From: Streptomyces sp. SUK 48
GTDB taxonomy: Bacteria; Actinomycetota; Actinomycetes; Streptomycetales; Streptomycetaceae
NCBI RefSeq assembly: GCF_009650765.1
Contig: NZ_CP045740.1
Coordinates: forward strand, 744,001 to 808,000
Length of the DNA stretch: 64,000 bases
Direction of reading: 5' to 3'
The position numbers were made by a program, and so were the translations under genes. The stretch's first letter is position 1, and the number at the start of each line of letters is the position of its first letter. Shown here in pieces: positions 24,719 through 32,488 of this stretch. A model generated the notes under the pieces. It saw only the letters and a list, made by a program, of their open reading frames with translations, made no database searches and was not told the DNA's origin.

Positions 24719-26037
24719 AGGAGTTCGGACACGCCTTCCGCCGTCCGGTAGGGCGTGAAGGCGGGGGTCAGATCACGGACGAGCTGAACGCATCGTGGAG
24801 CTCCGATTCGTTCAGCCAGGCGGAGTGCTTCGAGGGCGTCGGCAGCTGCAGCTTCGGGTTCCCGACGGCTGAGGTGGCCTTGCGCCCGGTAGGCGAGGAA
24901 GACTCCGCGGGTCTTGTCACGGCTGGCCGGCAGGAGCGCTTGGCCTTCGGCGATGAGGCGGTGTGCCTGGGTCGTGTCGCCGAGATCGAGCAGGCAGCGG
25001 CCCGCGTCGACGGCGAGGTCGGCGTCCGAGTACCAGGAGCACCAGGCGGGCAAGTCGCCGTTGTTTCCGGCACTGAGGAGGCGTTCGGCCGCGTGCAGGG
25101 AGTGTTGGGTTGCGCGGCGTTCGCCGAGCGCGGCCTGGGCGCGTGCCAGGCGCAGGTGCAGCAGCGAGCTGGCAGCGGGGTGGGTGGTGCGGCTGAGGGC
25201 CTTGGTGAGGATGCCGGCGGCGGTGGTGGGGTCGTTCCGCCAGGATGCCTGGTAGGCGAGGTCGCTGAGGAGGGCGGCGCCCATGTCCCGGTCGTTCCCG
25301 GCGTGGGCGTTGTGCAGCCCGGCGATCCAGTACCGGCTGGCGGCGCCGTGCTGGCCGTGGTCGAAGCGGATCCAGGCGACGGTCTGGGAGAGGCCGGCGG
25401 CGAGCTTGTGCAGGCGCGCTCCCAGGGGGCGGGTGTAGCGCTGCTCCTCGATCAGGTCGGTGACGCGGGCGAGGTGGGCGTCGTAGAGGGGTGCGAGGTG
25501 CTGGCGTTGTTCGGTGGCCAGCGTGTTGAGGCGTGCGCTGGTCTCCTCCAGCAGGGTCACGACGTCCTCGCCGACCGCGGCGCCGGGGCGAGGGGGGCTG
25601 GCGGCGAGAGCCGTGGGTTCGGTTCCGGCCCAGCTTCCGGCAAGGACGACGAGCGCGGATCCGGGGATGGTGCTGAGCAGGGTTCGACGGTCCATGGTGT
25701 GCAGGGCCTCTCGCAGAGCGGTCACGGTGTTGGCGTGGCCGAGCGGCACGACACCCCGGTCGACGCGAGGAAGCCAGGCAGGCCAGGTGGCAGGATCCAC
25801 GTCATCTGCCGGGATGCCCAGGGCCTCCGCGATGTAGGTCTGGGAGACGGCGTCGGGCCGTACTTTGTTGACCTCCCACTTGCGCACCCGGGTCTTGTCC
25901 ACGCCGGAGCGAAGCCCGTGACGACGGGCGGCGACGTGCACGGCCTCGGCGAACTCAACACGGTTGAGACCGCGCGCGATTCTGACGGCGGCCAGCGGGT
26001 GGGGTGTGCGCTCATCCTCGTCCACGACGAAATCCAA
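24703..26037 (-). CDS. XRE-family regulator with TPR-like C-terminal domain
   Basis: 444 residues, transcribed divergently from the ProRS-paralogue operon. The N-terminus is an XRE helix-turn-helix (LAAVRIARGLNRVEFAEAVH, KTRVRKWEVNKVRPDAVSQT). A linker with a hydrophobic, possibly membrane-associating piece (STIPGSALVVLAGSWAG) leads to a long TPR-like helical domain (LSDLAYQASWRNDPTTAAGI, LLHLRLARAQAALGERRAT). This is a widespread Streptomyces regulator architecture, often controlling an adjacent cluster. The 221-base gap to the operon start holds a tandem repeat that could be its binding site. Confidence 0.85.
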   Translation of the reverse strand: MDFVVDEDERTPHPLAAVRIARGLNRVEFAEAVHVAARRHGLRSGVDKTRVRKWEVNKVRPDAVSQTYIAEALGIPADDVDPATWPAWLPRVDRGVVPLGHANTVTALREALHTMDRRTLLSTIPGSALVVLAGSWAGTEPTALAASPPRPGAAVGEDVVTLLEETSARLNTLATEQRQHLAPLYDAHLARVTDLIEEQRYTRPLGARLHKLAAGLSQTVAWIRFDHGQHGAASRYWIAGLHNAHAGNDRDMGAALLSDLAYQASWRNDPTTAAGILTKALSRTTHPAASSLLHLRLARAQAALGERRATQHSLHAAERLLSAGNNGDLPAWCSWYSDADLAVDAGRCLLDLGDTTQAHRLIAEGQALLPASRDKTRGVFLAYRAQGHLSRREPEAAAADALEALRLAERIGAPRCVQLVRDLTPAFTPYRTAEGVSELLHAVA

Positions 26038-26073
26038 TCAGGCAGGCACGGCCTGAGCGTACTGCCGCAGACA

Positions 26074-26095
26074 GCGGGACTCCCGCGGGACTCCC
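26074..26095. promoter_or_regulatory. Tandem 11-bp repeat in the divergent promoter region, candidate operator
   Basis: Two adjacent perfect copies of GCGGGACTCCC. Each copy contains GGGA-C-TCCC, a small palindrome, so the pair reads the same way to a dimeric regulator on either strand. It lies 36 bases upstream of the XRE regulator start and about 165 bases upstream of the operon on the other side, a position suited to autoregulation. No consensus promoter hexamers could be assigned. The rest of the 26038-26258 gap shows nothing else I recognise. Confidence 0.4.
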
Positions 26096-26258
26096 GTCAG
26101 CACCTGTGGCTGCACGCACAGTTGGCCGACACTCGATCATCCCAGCGACCTTTCGGGCGCTGTGGCGATTCGCCCCGGCTCCGTTTGCACGGTGTATCTG
26201 TGCGCACCCGGCTGCGTTCTTCGACGACGAGCGGGTGCCTTGTGAAAGGACTTCCTCA

Positions 26259-26867
26259 GTGATCAAGCAATCCTTGACGGTGGATGAAGTCGTCGGTGGC
26301 GTGGCCGACCGCTATGCCGCTCTCGGTTTCCAGACCCGTGGAGACCTCGGGCAGCACTTCCTTCGGACGATGGACTGCGCGCACGCCCTGCTGGAGCGGG
26401 CCGGTATACCGGCGGGAGCACAGGTGCTCGAGGTCGGTGCGGGGCTGGGCACGCTCTCCTCGGCGATCGCGTCCGCCGGACACCGCATCTGGGCGGTGGA
26501 GAAGGACGAGCGGCTGCGGGACCACCTGACGGAGCGGCTCGCCCCGTTCGGGGCCCGAGCCCGCGTCACCTTCGACGACGTACGCCGCGTCGACCTGGAC
26601 GGCGGCCTGGACCTCGGCAGCGCGCTGGTCTCCATCATGCCGTTCGACCCCGATCTGTCCGCCGACCTGATCCGGCACGTGTTCGCCTGCCCCCGCGTGG
26701 AGTACGGACTCGTGGTCGTCCCCAGCGCCAGCTCCGTGCTGCTCAGCCGTCACGCGGACCTGGTGGTGGAGGAGGTCGACGGCATTGCCCGGGCCTCCTT
26801 CTGGCCGCCGGCTCCCACCGTGCTGCGGGTCCTCGCGGTCGGCCGGAGGTCGACGTGCAGCAGTTGA
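26259..26867 (+). CDS. KsgA/Erm-like methyltransferase with altered motif IV
   Basis: 202 residues related to rRNA adenine dimethyltransferases: DLGQHFLRTMDCAHALL, the SAM-binding VLEVGAGLGTLSSAIA, an acidic end of strand 2 (IWAVEKDERL). The catalytic N-[LI]-P-[YF] motif that positions the target adenine reads SIMPFD here, so the expected amino-group contact is lost or shifted. It is shorter than KsgA and lacks most of the C-terminal RNA-binding domain. It may methylate a small molecule rather than rRNA. The GTG start follows AAAGGA and is the first gene of the overlapping operon. Confidence 0.7.
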   Translation: MIKQSLTVDEVVGGVADRYAALGFQTRGDLGQHFLRTMDCAHALLERAGIPAGAQVLEVGAGLGTLSSAIASAGHRIWAVEKDERLRDHLTERLAPFGARARVTFDDVRRVDLDGGLDLGSALVSIMPFDPDLSADLIRHVFACPRVEYGLVVVPSASSVLLSRHADLVVEEVDGIARASFWPPAPTVLRVLAVGRRSTCSS

Positions 26868-28030
26868 TCGCCACGGGTTGCTTCCACTCCTCGCTGCCCG
26901 ACGGCCGCCGTGCCCTGTCGGCGCTGCGCTCCGCGCGGAAGACCGGGGCACTCGTCGTCGACGCAGGTGACTTCTTCTCCGGGAGCGCCTTCCACGCCTT
27001 CTCCGGCGGCCGCGTGGAGGAAGGGCTTTTGGCCGAGCTGTACGACGCGGTGGTCCCCGGCAACCACGACCTCTCCGACTTGATGCGGCTGCGCCGCCCC
27101 GAGGCGTTTCCGCCGGTCGTCTGCGCCAACGTCTCTCCACCGGCCGCCTTCGCCGGCCGGTGGACGTCCGGGCTGCTGCTGCACGGTGCGGGCCTACGGG
27201 TCGGGATCGTCGGCTACCTGGGCGAACAGGCGTACGAGGCAATCCCTCAGGCCGAGCGTGCGGGTTTCACCTACCGGGCCCCGACGGCCATGCTGATCGC
27301 CGCCGAGGCCGAAGCGCTGCGGTCGGCCGGTGCCGATGTGGTGGTCGGGGTGAGCCACAGCGGCTTCCTGGTCGATGTCGCCGACCAGGAGGCCGAGTGG
27401 CCGCTGACCACGGTGATCTCCTCGCACTGCCACTCCCCGTGGACGCACTGGACGCAGGGGACCCGGCACGTGGCCAAGCCGGCCGCGCTGGGCGCCGGGC
27501 TGCTCCGCCTCGACCTCGGCGTCGACGGTCTGCTCAGCGTGCGCCACGACGCTCCCGCCGCGAGCGGCGGCGCGGAACAGCCGTTCATGGAAGCGGAGTT
27601 GAAGGCGTTCACGGCATGGGGGGATCAGCCTGTGGGCCGTCTCGCGACCGCCCTGCCCCGGCGAGAGGACGCCGCCCGCCTCTTGGCCGCCGGCGCGCTG
27701 CACGCGACGGGCGCCGACGCCTTCGTCCTCAACACCTACACGCTGCGAGCAGGACTGCCGTCCGAGGTGACCCGGGCGGCGCTGTGGGCCTGCGCGCCCT
27801 TCGACAGCGACCTCGTCGTGCTGGACGGCGCCCACTCGCCGCGTGCTCTGGCCGCGCGGGCTCGCGAGCTGGGCGAGGCCCTCACCGTCGCGCCGGCCCC
27901 GGCGGCCGCGGACCCGAGGCGCGTCGCCACCACGTCCTACCTCGCCGGGCGTCTGCGACTGCCCGCCCGGCCTCCCCTGACGCCGTGCACGCTGCACGGC
28001 GTCCTCACCGCCCACCTGGAGACGTTATGA
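26855..28030 (+). CDS. 5'-nucleotidase-like metallophosphoesterase
   Basis: 391 residues with the calcineurin-type metallophosphoesterase layout: GCFHSS near the start in place of the usual D-x-H, VVDAGDFFSGSAFHAF, the VVPGNHDLSD signature (GNHD) and histidine-bearing VVGVSHSGFLVDV and ISSHCHSPWTHW. The C-terminal ~150 residues match the 5'-nucleotidase accessory domain in size. No signal peptide is seen, unlike most periplasmic 5'-nucleotidases, so it is likely cytoplasmic and may act on a nucleotide intermediate. The GTG start overlaps the previous gene by 13 bases. Confidence 0.78.
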   Translation: MQQLIATGCFHSSLPDGRRALSALRSARKTGALVVDAGDFFSGSAFHAFSGGRVEEGLLAELYDAVVPGNHDLSDLMRLRRPEAFPPVVCANVSPPAAFAGRWTSGLLLHGAGLRVGIVGYLGEQAYEAIPQAERAGFTYRAPTAMLIAAEAEALRSAGADVVVGVSHSGFLVDVADQEAEWPLTTVISSHCHSPWTHWTQGTRHVAKPAALGAGLLRLDLGVDGLLSVRHDAPAASGGAEQPFMEAELKAFTAWGDQPVGRLATALPRREDAARLLAAGALHATGADAFVLNTYTLRAGLPSEVTRAALWACAPFDSDLVVLDGAHSPRALAARARELGEALTVAPAPAAADPRRVATTSYLAGRLRLPARPPLTPCTLHGVLTAHLETL

Positions 28031-28842
28031 CCGATTTACTTCATCTGGATGCCCGCGAACTGACCTGCGGCCCGAGCGCACCGGACGCCTTCGCGCACGC
28101 CTTCGACGGCCCCGGGGCCGCGAGGGCGCTCGTCACCTTCGGGTCCGAGAACCACGACGGAAATCTGGACCTCGCGCTGAGTCTGCTGTCCGCCCTGGGC
28201 ACGGTCCTGGCCCTCTACCCGGATCGGGGCTGCTGGGACGAGCTGACGGTCCGCGACGACGTCGACCCCGGCCGTACCCACGGCGTGGGCGAGAACCGGC
28301 TGCATGTCGACCTCGTCGACCGCGACCGCACCCCGCGCCTGATCGCCCTGTACTGCGTGCGCGCGGACCCGGCCGGCGGCGGCGCCTCCGCCCTGTCCGA
28401 CCTCCGCACCGCTGCCGAGGACCTCGACGAGGCGGACCGCGATCTGCTGCGGCGGCCGGTCTTCTCCTACTTCACCGACCACGGGGTGCACGGCGTCGGT
28501 GAGGGCCTGGCCCGCTTCCCCGTCCTGCCCAGGCACCTCGACGACCGGGAACCGATCCGCTTCACCTCCAAGATGCTCCCCCACCTCCAGCGCGGCGAAC
28601 TGGTGGACGGCGGCGCCCCCGAGCAAGTCGCAGCCGCGTTCGGTCGTCTCGTGGCTGCCGCCGAGGCGCGGCGTACCACCGTGCGGTTGCAGCCCGGCCA
28701 GCTCCTCGTCTTCGACCAGTGGCGCTACGCCCACGGCCGGATGCCGCTGGGCCCGGGCCAGCGCGACCTGCCGCCCGGCCAGCGCAGGCTGCTGAAGCAG
28801 GCATACGGCCACCGCTTTGAGGCGACCGGAGAAGCCCGATGA
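28027..28842 (+). CDS. TauD/TfdA-type Fe(II)/2-oxoglutarate dioxygenase
   Basis: 271 residues. A His-x-Asp pair (RLHVDLVDRD) and a distal histidine followed by arginine (DQWRYAHGRMPLGPGQR) match the 2-His-1-carboxylate iron site and the 2-oxoglutarate-binding arginine of the TauD/clavaminate-synthase group. LLVFDQWR is also typical. Such enzymes hydroxylate, desaturate or epimerise unactivated carbons in secondary metabolites or amino acids. ATG overlaps the preceding stop. Confidence 0.8.
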   Translation: MTDLLHLDARELTCGPSAPDAFAHAFDGPGAARALVTFGSENHDGNLDLALSLLSALGTVLALYPDRGCWDELTVRDDVDPGRTHGVGENRLHVDLVDRDRTPRLIALYCVRADPAGGGASALSDLRTAAEDLDEADRDLLRRPVFSYFTDHGVHGVGEGLARFPVLPRHLDDREPIRFTSKMLPHLQRGELVDGGAPEQVAAAFGRLVAAAEARRTTVRLQPGQLLVFDQWRYAHGRMPLGPGQRDLPPGQRRLLKQAYGHRFEATGEAR

Positions 28843-29399
28843 TCCTCACCGGACCCGCGATCCGCGAAGCCGTCGCCAACGGGACGATCACCATCGACCC
28901 CTTCGAGCCCGAGCTGCTGAACCCCAACAGCTACAACTACCGGCTCGGCGACCAGCTGCAAGAACTCACGAGCAGGCCGGCCGATCCCACCGTGCCCGCC
29001 CGCACGCGCGCCATCGACCTGAGCGACGGCGGCTTCGTGCTCCAGCCGGGCACCGTCTACCTGGGCACGACCGTCGAGACGATCGGCAGCGAGGACTTCG
29101 TCACCAGCCTGATCGGCCGCTCCTCCCTCGGCCGGCTCGGCTGCTTCCTGCAGATCTCCGCCGACCTCGGCCAACTCGGCGCCGTGCACCGCTGGACGCT
29201 GGAGATCACCGTGGTCCAGCCGCTGCGGATCTACCCGGGTATGCGCGTGGGCCAGGTCTCCTTCTGGCGTCCGGCCGGCCACCGCTCCCCCTACCGCGGG
29301 CACTACGGCACCCTCAGCGTCCCCGCCGCCTGGTCGCCCCGCGCCGCCGCCGGCCACGGCGCGGCCCCCACCCCTCGCCTCCAGGAGGTGACCGCATGA
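28839..29399 (+). CDS. dCTP deaminase-like protein, copy 1 (catalytic glutamate kept)
   Basis: 186 residues of the dCTP deaminase/dUTPase fold: ILTGPAIREAVANGTITIDP, LNPNSYNYRLGD, LIGRSSLGRLGCFLQISADL and TLEITVVQPLRIYPGMRVGQ. The glutamate at residue 122 corresponds to the catalytic Glu138 of E. coli Dcd, and the R-S-S motif is intact. A ~40-residue Ala/Pro/Arg tail follows the fold. It may deaminate dCTP or a cytosine nucleotide intermediate. It overlaps genes on both sides and is followed directly by a paralogue. Confidence 0.82.
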   Translation: MILTGPAIREAVANGTITIDPFEPELLNPNSYNYRLGDQLQELTSRPADPTVPARTRAIDLSDGGFVLQPGTVYLGTTVETIGSEDFVTSLIGRSSLGRLGCFLQISADLGQLGAVHRWTLEITVVQPLRIYPGMRVGQVSFWRPAGHRSPYRGHYGTLSVPAAWSPRAAAGHGAAPTPRLQEVTA

Positions 29400-29920
29400 T
29401 CCTCACCGGCCCCGAGATCACGTCCCGCGTCAAGGACGGCCGCATCCGCATCGAACCCTTCGACACGAGCCACGCCCAGCCCAACTCCTACGACTTCCAC
29501 CTCGGCGAGACCATCGGCTCCTACACCAGCCACATCCTGGACTGCGCCCGCGACAACGCCTTCGAACAGCAGCCCATCCCCACCGACGGGTTCGAACTGC
29601 AGCCCCACCGCATCTACCTGGCCGCCACCCGGGAGCGGATCGGCAGCGACCACTTTGTGCCGATCATCCGGGCCCGCTCCTCCATCGCCCGCCTGGGCCT
29701 GTTCGTCCACGTCACCGCCGACCTGATCGACCTCGGCTCCTTCGGTCAGCTCACCCTGCAACTGCACGCCGTGCAGCCGGTACGCATCTACCCCGGCATG
29801 CTGATCGGGCAGGTCACCTTCTGGGAGACGACCGGGGAACGCGTCCTGTACGAGGGCAAGTACCAGCACAGCAGCGGCCCGCAGCCCTCCAAGGCCCATC
29901 TCGACTTCGAGGACCGGTGA
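29396..29920 (+). CDS. dCTP deaminase-like protein, copy 2 (catalytic Glu replaced by Gln)
   Basis: 174 residues, collinear with the preceding protein from the first residues (MILTGPEITSRVKDGRIRIE) through PNSYDFHLGE, IRARSSIARLGLFVHVTADL and the end of the fold. At residue 122 the sequence is TLQLHAVQP where copy 1 has TLEITVVQP: the catalytic glutamate is a glutamine. The corresponding change abolishes deamination in the E. coli enzyme as I recall. It could be a pseudo-enzyme partner, since Dcd is a trimer with active sites at subunit interfaces, or it could act like a dUTPase-type phosphohydrolase. Confidence 0.8.
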   Translation: MILTGPEITSRVKDGRIRIEPFDTSHAQPNSYDFHLGETIGSYTSHILDCARDNAFEQQPIPTDGFELQPHRIYLAATRERIGSDHFVPIIRARSSIARLGLFVHVTADLIDLGSFGQLTLQLHAVQPVRIYPGMLIGQVTFWETTGERVLYEGKYQHSSGPQPSKAHLDFEDR

Positions 29921-30654
29921 ACACTCCCGCGGCCGTCGGCCGCGCACCGCACGGTCCCGACGGGCGGGGGGAGAAAGTGGTGGCCCTCGTTGCCCACCCC
30001 GACGACGCCGAGTTGCTGTGCTACGGAACGCTGCGCCGCGCCGCCCAGGCCGGGGCCACCGTGACCGTGGTCGTGGTCACCCACGGCGCGAACGGCGTCT
30101 CCCTGGCCGACGCCGCCGACGGCCGCCGCCTGGGCACCGACGAGCGGGCCGAAGAGGTCCGCGCGGCCTGGCGCTTAACCGGCATCCAGCTCACCTTCCT
30201 CGGTATGCCTGACGGGGCCCTGGTGGCCGACCGGCATCTCATCTCCGCCGTGGAGGCCGAACTGACCCGCCTGGGCTGCACGTTGCTGATCACCCACAGC
30301 CTGCACGCCGACACCGACCACCAGGACCACCGCGCGCTGGCCGGCGCCGCCGCGAACGCCGCCACCCGCGTGGCCACCTGCCACACCATCCTGCACGGCG
30401 AGCCCCACGCCGCCCGTGCCGCCTTCGCCCCCGCCGTCCTCGTCGACATCACCGAGCACCTCGACGACAAGGTCACCGCCCTGGCCGCACACCGCACCCA
30501 GGCCGGCCGCTGGTACCTCGGCAAGGACTACACCCACCACCGTGCCGCCCAGGCCGGATGGCACCTGCGCCCGGCGGCGGCCGAGGCCGGGCGCGCGTAC
30601 GAATCCTTCGAGACCTCCGTGCTCACCCTCTTCCCCCAGGAGGACTGGTCGTGA
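29917..30654 (+). CDS. PIG-L/LmbE family zinc-dependent deacetylase
   Basis: 245 residues. The zinc-binding and catalytic signature is complete: VALVAHPDDAELLCYG (H-P-D-D) near residue 30 and the second metal histidine in HADTDHQDHRAL. These enzymes remove N-acetyl groups from GlcNAc-type sugars (mycothiol, GPI and several antibiotic pathways). With a MurG-like and a GT4 glycosyltransferase in the same locus, deacetylation of an added GlcNAc is a reasonable role; this is inference. GTG start overlaps the preceding stop. Confidence 0.88.
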   Translation: MNTPAAVGRAPHGPDGRGEKVVALVAHPDDAELLCYGTLRRAAQAGATVTVVVVTHGANGVSLADAADGRRLGTDERAEEVRAAWRLTGIQLTFLGMPDGALVADRHLISAVEAELTRLGCTLLITHSLHADTDHQDHRALAGAAANAATRVATCHTILHGEPHAARAAFAPAVLVDITEHLDDKVTALAAHRTQAGRWYLGKDYTHHRAAQAGWHLRPAAAEAGRAYESFETSVLTLFPQEDWS

Positions 30655-31385
30655 TCTACATCGAACAGCCGCCCTTCGCGCCCTGGCTGGGTTTCTGCGA
30701 GGCCCTCTTCGCCTGTGACACCGTCGCCCTCTACGACGACGTGCCCTACACCGACGGCGGCTACCAGAACCGCAACCGGATCAAGACGGCCGACGGGGTG
30801 CGCTGGCTGACCGTCCCGGTCACCCGCGCCCCCGGGCAGCTGATCCGTGACACCCCCATCGCCCCCGGCTTCGACGCCGACCGCATGCTGCGCACAATCC
30901 GCCTGGCCTACGCCCGTACCCCGCACGCCGACGAGGCGCTGCACGTCCTGCAACCCGTGCTCGGCCAGAGGCACACCTGGCTGGCCGACCTGAACATCGA
31001 GCTCCTCACCCACATCCGCGCCGCCCTCGGCGCGCCCGCACGCCTGCAGCTCACCTCCGAGATGCGCATCGCCGACACCGACCGCACCCGGCGCCTGGCT
31101 GCCATCTGCGCGGCCGCCGGCTGCAAGGTCCTGTGGGCGGGCTCCGGCACCCGCAGCTACCTCGACACCACGGCCCTGGCCCAGCACCACGTCAGCGTGC
31201 GGTGGAACGAGTACGCCGACCGCCACCCCGTCTACCAGCAGGCTTGGCCTCGGCAGGGCTTCGCGCCCAACCTCTCCGTCATCGACACCGTCTGCGCACT
31301 GGGCTGGGCGGGCACCGCGGCGCTCCTGCGCACCGGCCTTGCCACCCACCTCCAGCAGCCCGCCCCCAAGGAGGCGACCGCGTGA
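30651..31385 (+). CDS. WbqC-like family protein
   Basis: 244 residues with the WbqC signature: IYIEQPPFAPWLGFCEALFA, YDDVPYTDGGYQNRNRIKTA and WLTVPVTRAPGQLI. The family occurs in O-antigen and secondary-metabolite clusters and has been suggested to be an amide- or ester-forming or aminoacyl-transfer enzyme, but no activity is firmly established to my knowledge. The conserved Asp, Asn and Lys residues of the YDDVxYxxxxxxNRNxIK motif are present. It is translationally coupled (GTGA) on both sides. Confidence 0.8.
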   Translation: MIYIEQPPFAPWLGFCEALFACDTVALYDDVPYTDGGYQNRNRIKTADGVRWLTVPVTRAPGQLIRDTPIAPGFDADRMLRTIRLAYARTPHADEALHVLQPVLGQRHTWLADLNIELLTHIRAALGAPARLQLTSEMRIADTDRTRRLAAICAAAGCKVLWAGSGTRSYLDTTALAQHHVSVRWNEYADRHPVYQQAWPRQGFAPNLSVIDTVCALGWAGTAALLRTGLATHLQQPAPKEATA

Positions 31386-32488
31386 GCCGCCCACTGATCC
31401 TCACCGGCATCGACCTGCCCCTGGAGCCCTCGTGCGGCTCGACCATCTGGTGCAGCGACGTCTACACCCGCCTGACCGGGCACGGCTACGACACGCTGTT
31501 CGCGCACCTGCCCGGCAGCGGAACCTGGCAGCACGGCTTCACCTCAACCGCCCAACTGGCCGCACGGAAAGCACCGTACGGGCCCGGCTTCGACGCGTAT
31601 GCCGACGCGCTCACCGACGAAGTCCGCGGCCTCGTGCGCGCACACCGGCCCGAGGTGATCCACGCCCAGCACCTGGGATTCGGCCTCGCGCTCGCCTTCG
31701 CGCGGGCACGCGGCGAGGTGCCGATGGTGTCCGTCGCGCACGGCACCGACATCATGGCCGCCACCCAGCACGCCCAGGCGCGCGCCGTCCTGAACGAGAT
31801 CGCCGACGCGAGCAGGAGCGTCATCGTCCCCAACGCGGCCATGGCCGACGAGGTCAACCGGCTCACCGACCACCGCCACCCAGACCGGCTGGCGGTCGTG
31901 CCCTGGGGGGTGCCGCTTCCCGCAGCCCCGACAGCTCACCCGCGCCCCGGGGACCGGCTGCGCCTGGTCCACGCGGGCCGCCTCGACGCCAACAAGTCCA
32001 CGATCACCGCCATCGAGGCCCTTGCGCGGACCACGGGACACCAGCTCACCGTGATCGGCAGCGGCAGCGAACTCGACACCCTCACCCGGCGCTCCGCCGA
32101 ACTCGGCCTCGCAAAGCGGGTGACGTTCGAGCCGTTCCTGCCCCGCCAGGACCTGCTCAAGCGGTTCGGTGACTTCGACGCGATGCTGTTCACCACCCGC
32201 ACGCTGGAGGCATACGGCCTCGTCGCCGTCGAAGCCCAGGCGCACGGCCTGCCCGTCCTCTACAGCAGCGTCCCCGGGCTGGAGACCACCCTGGGCCCGG
32301 GCGGCCTGGGCTTCCCCCCGGGCGACGCCGCCGCCCTCGCCTCGCTCATCGACCACCTGGCCGCCAGCCCCGCCACCCGGCAGCTCCTCCACCAGGCGGC
32401 CGTCGCCAACGCCCGCGGCTACGACATCGCCCACACCGCGGCCCATCTCGCCGCGCTGTCCCGCACCGCGAGGGAAGGCTCCCGATGA
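31382..32488 (+). CDS. GT4-family glycosyltransferase
   Basis: 368 residues in the GT-B fold. The N-terminal domain has VIHAQHLGFGLALAFARA and HGTDIMAATQH; the C-terminal donor-binding domain has RLVHAGRLDANKSTITAIEA and the E-x7-E-like EAYGLVAVEAQAHGLPVL. Glycosyltransferases of this group use nucleotide-activated sugars with retention of configuration. Acceptor and donor are unknown; the deacetylase two genes upstream hints at an amino sugar. It starts with GTG overlapping the WbqC gene. Confidence 0.85.
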   Translation: MSRPLILTGIDLPLEPSCGSTIWCSDVYTRLTGHGYDTLFAHLPGSGTWQHGFTSTAQLAARKAPYGPGFDAYADALTDEVRGLVRAHRPEVIHAQHLGFGLALAFARARGEVPMVSVAHGTDIMAATQHAQARAVLNEIADASRSVIVPNAAMADEVNRLTDHRHPDRLAVVPWGVPLPAAPTAHPRPGDRLRLVHAGRLDANKSTITAIEALARTTGHQLTVIGSGSELDTLTRRSAELGLAKRVTFEPFLPRQDLLKRFGDFDAMLFTTRTLEAYGLVAVEAQAHGLPVLYSSVPGLETTLGPGGLGFPPGDAAALASLIDHLAASPATRQLLHQAAVANARGYDIAHTAAHLAALSRTAREGSR

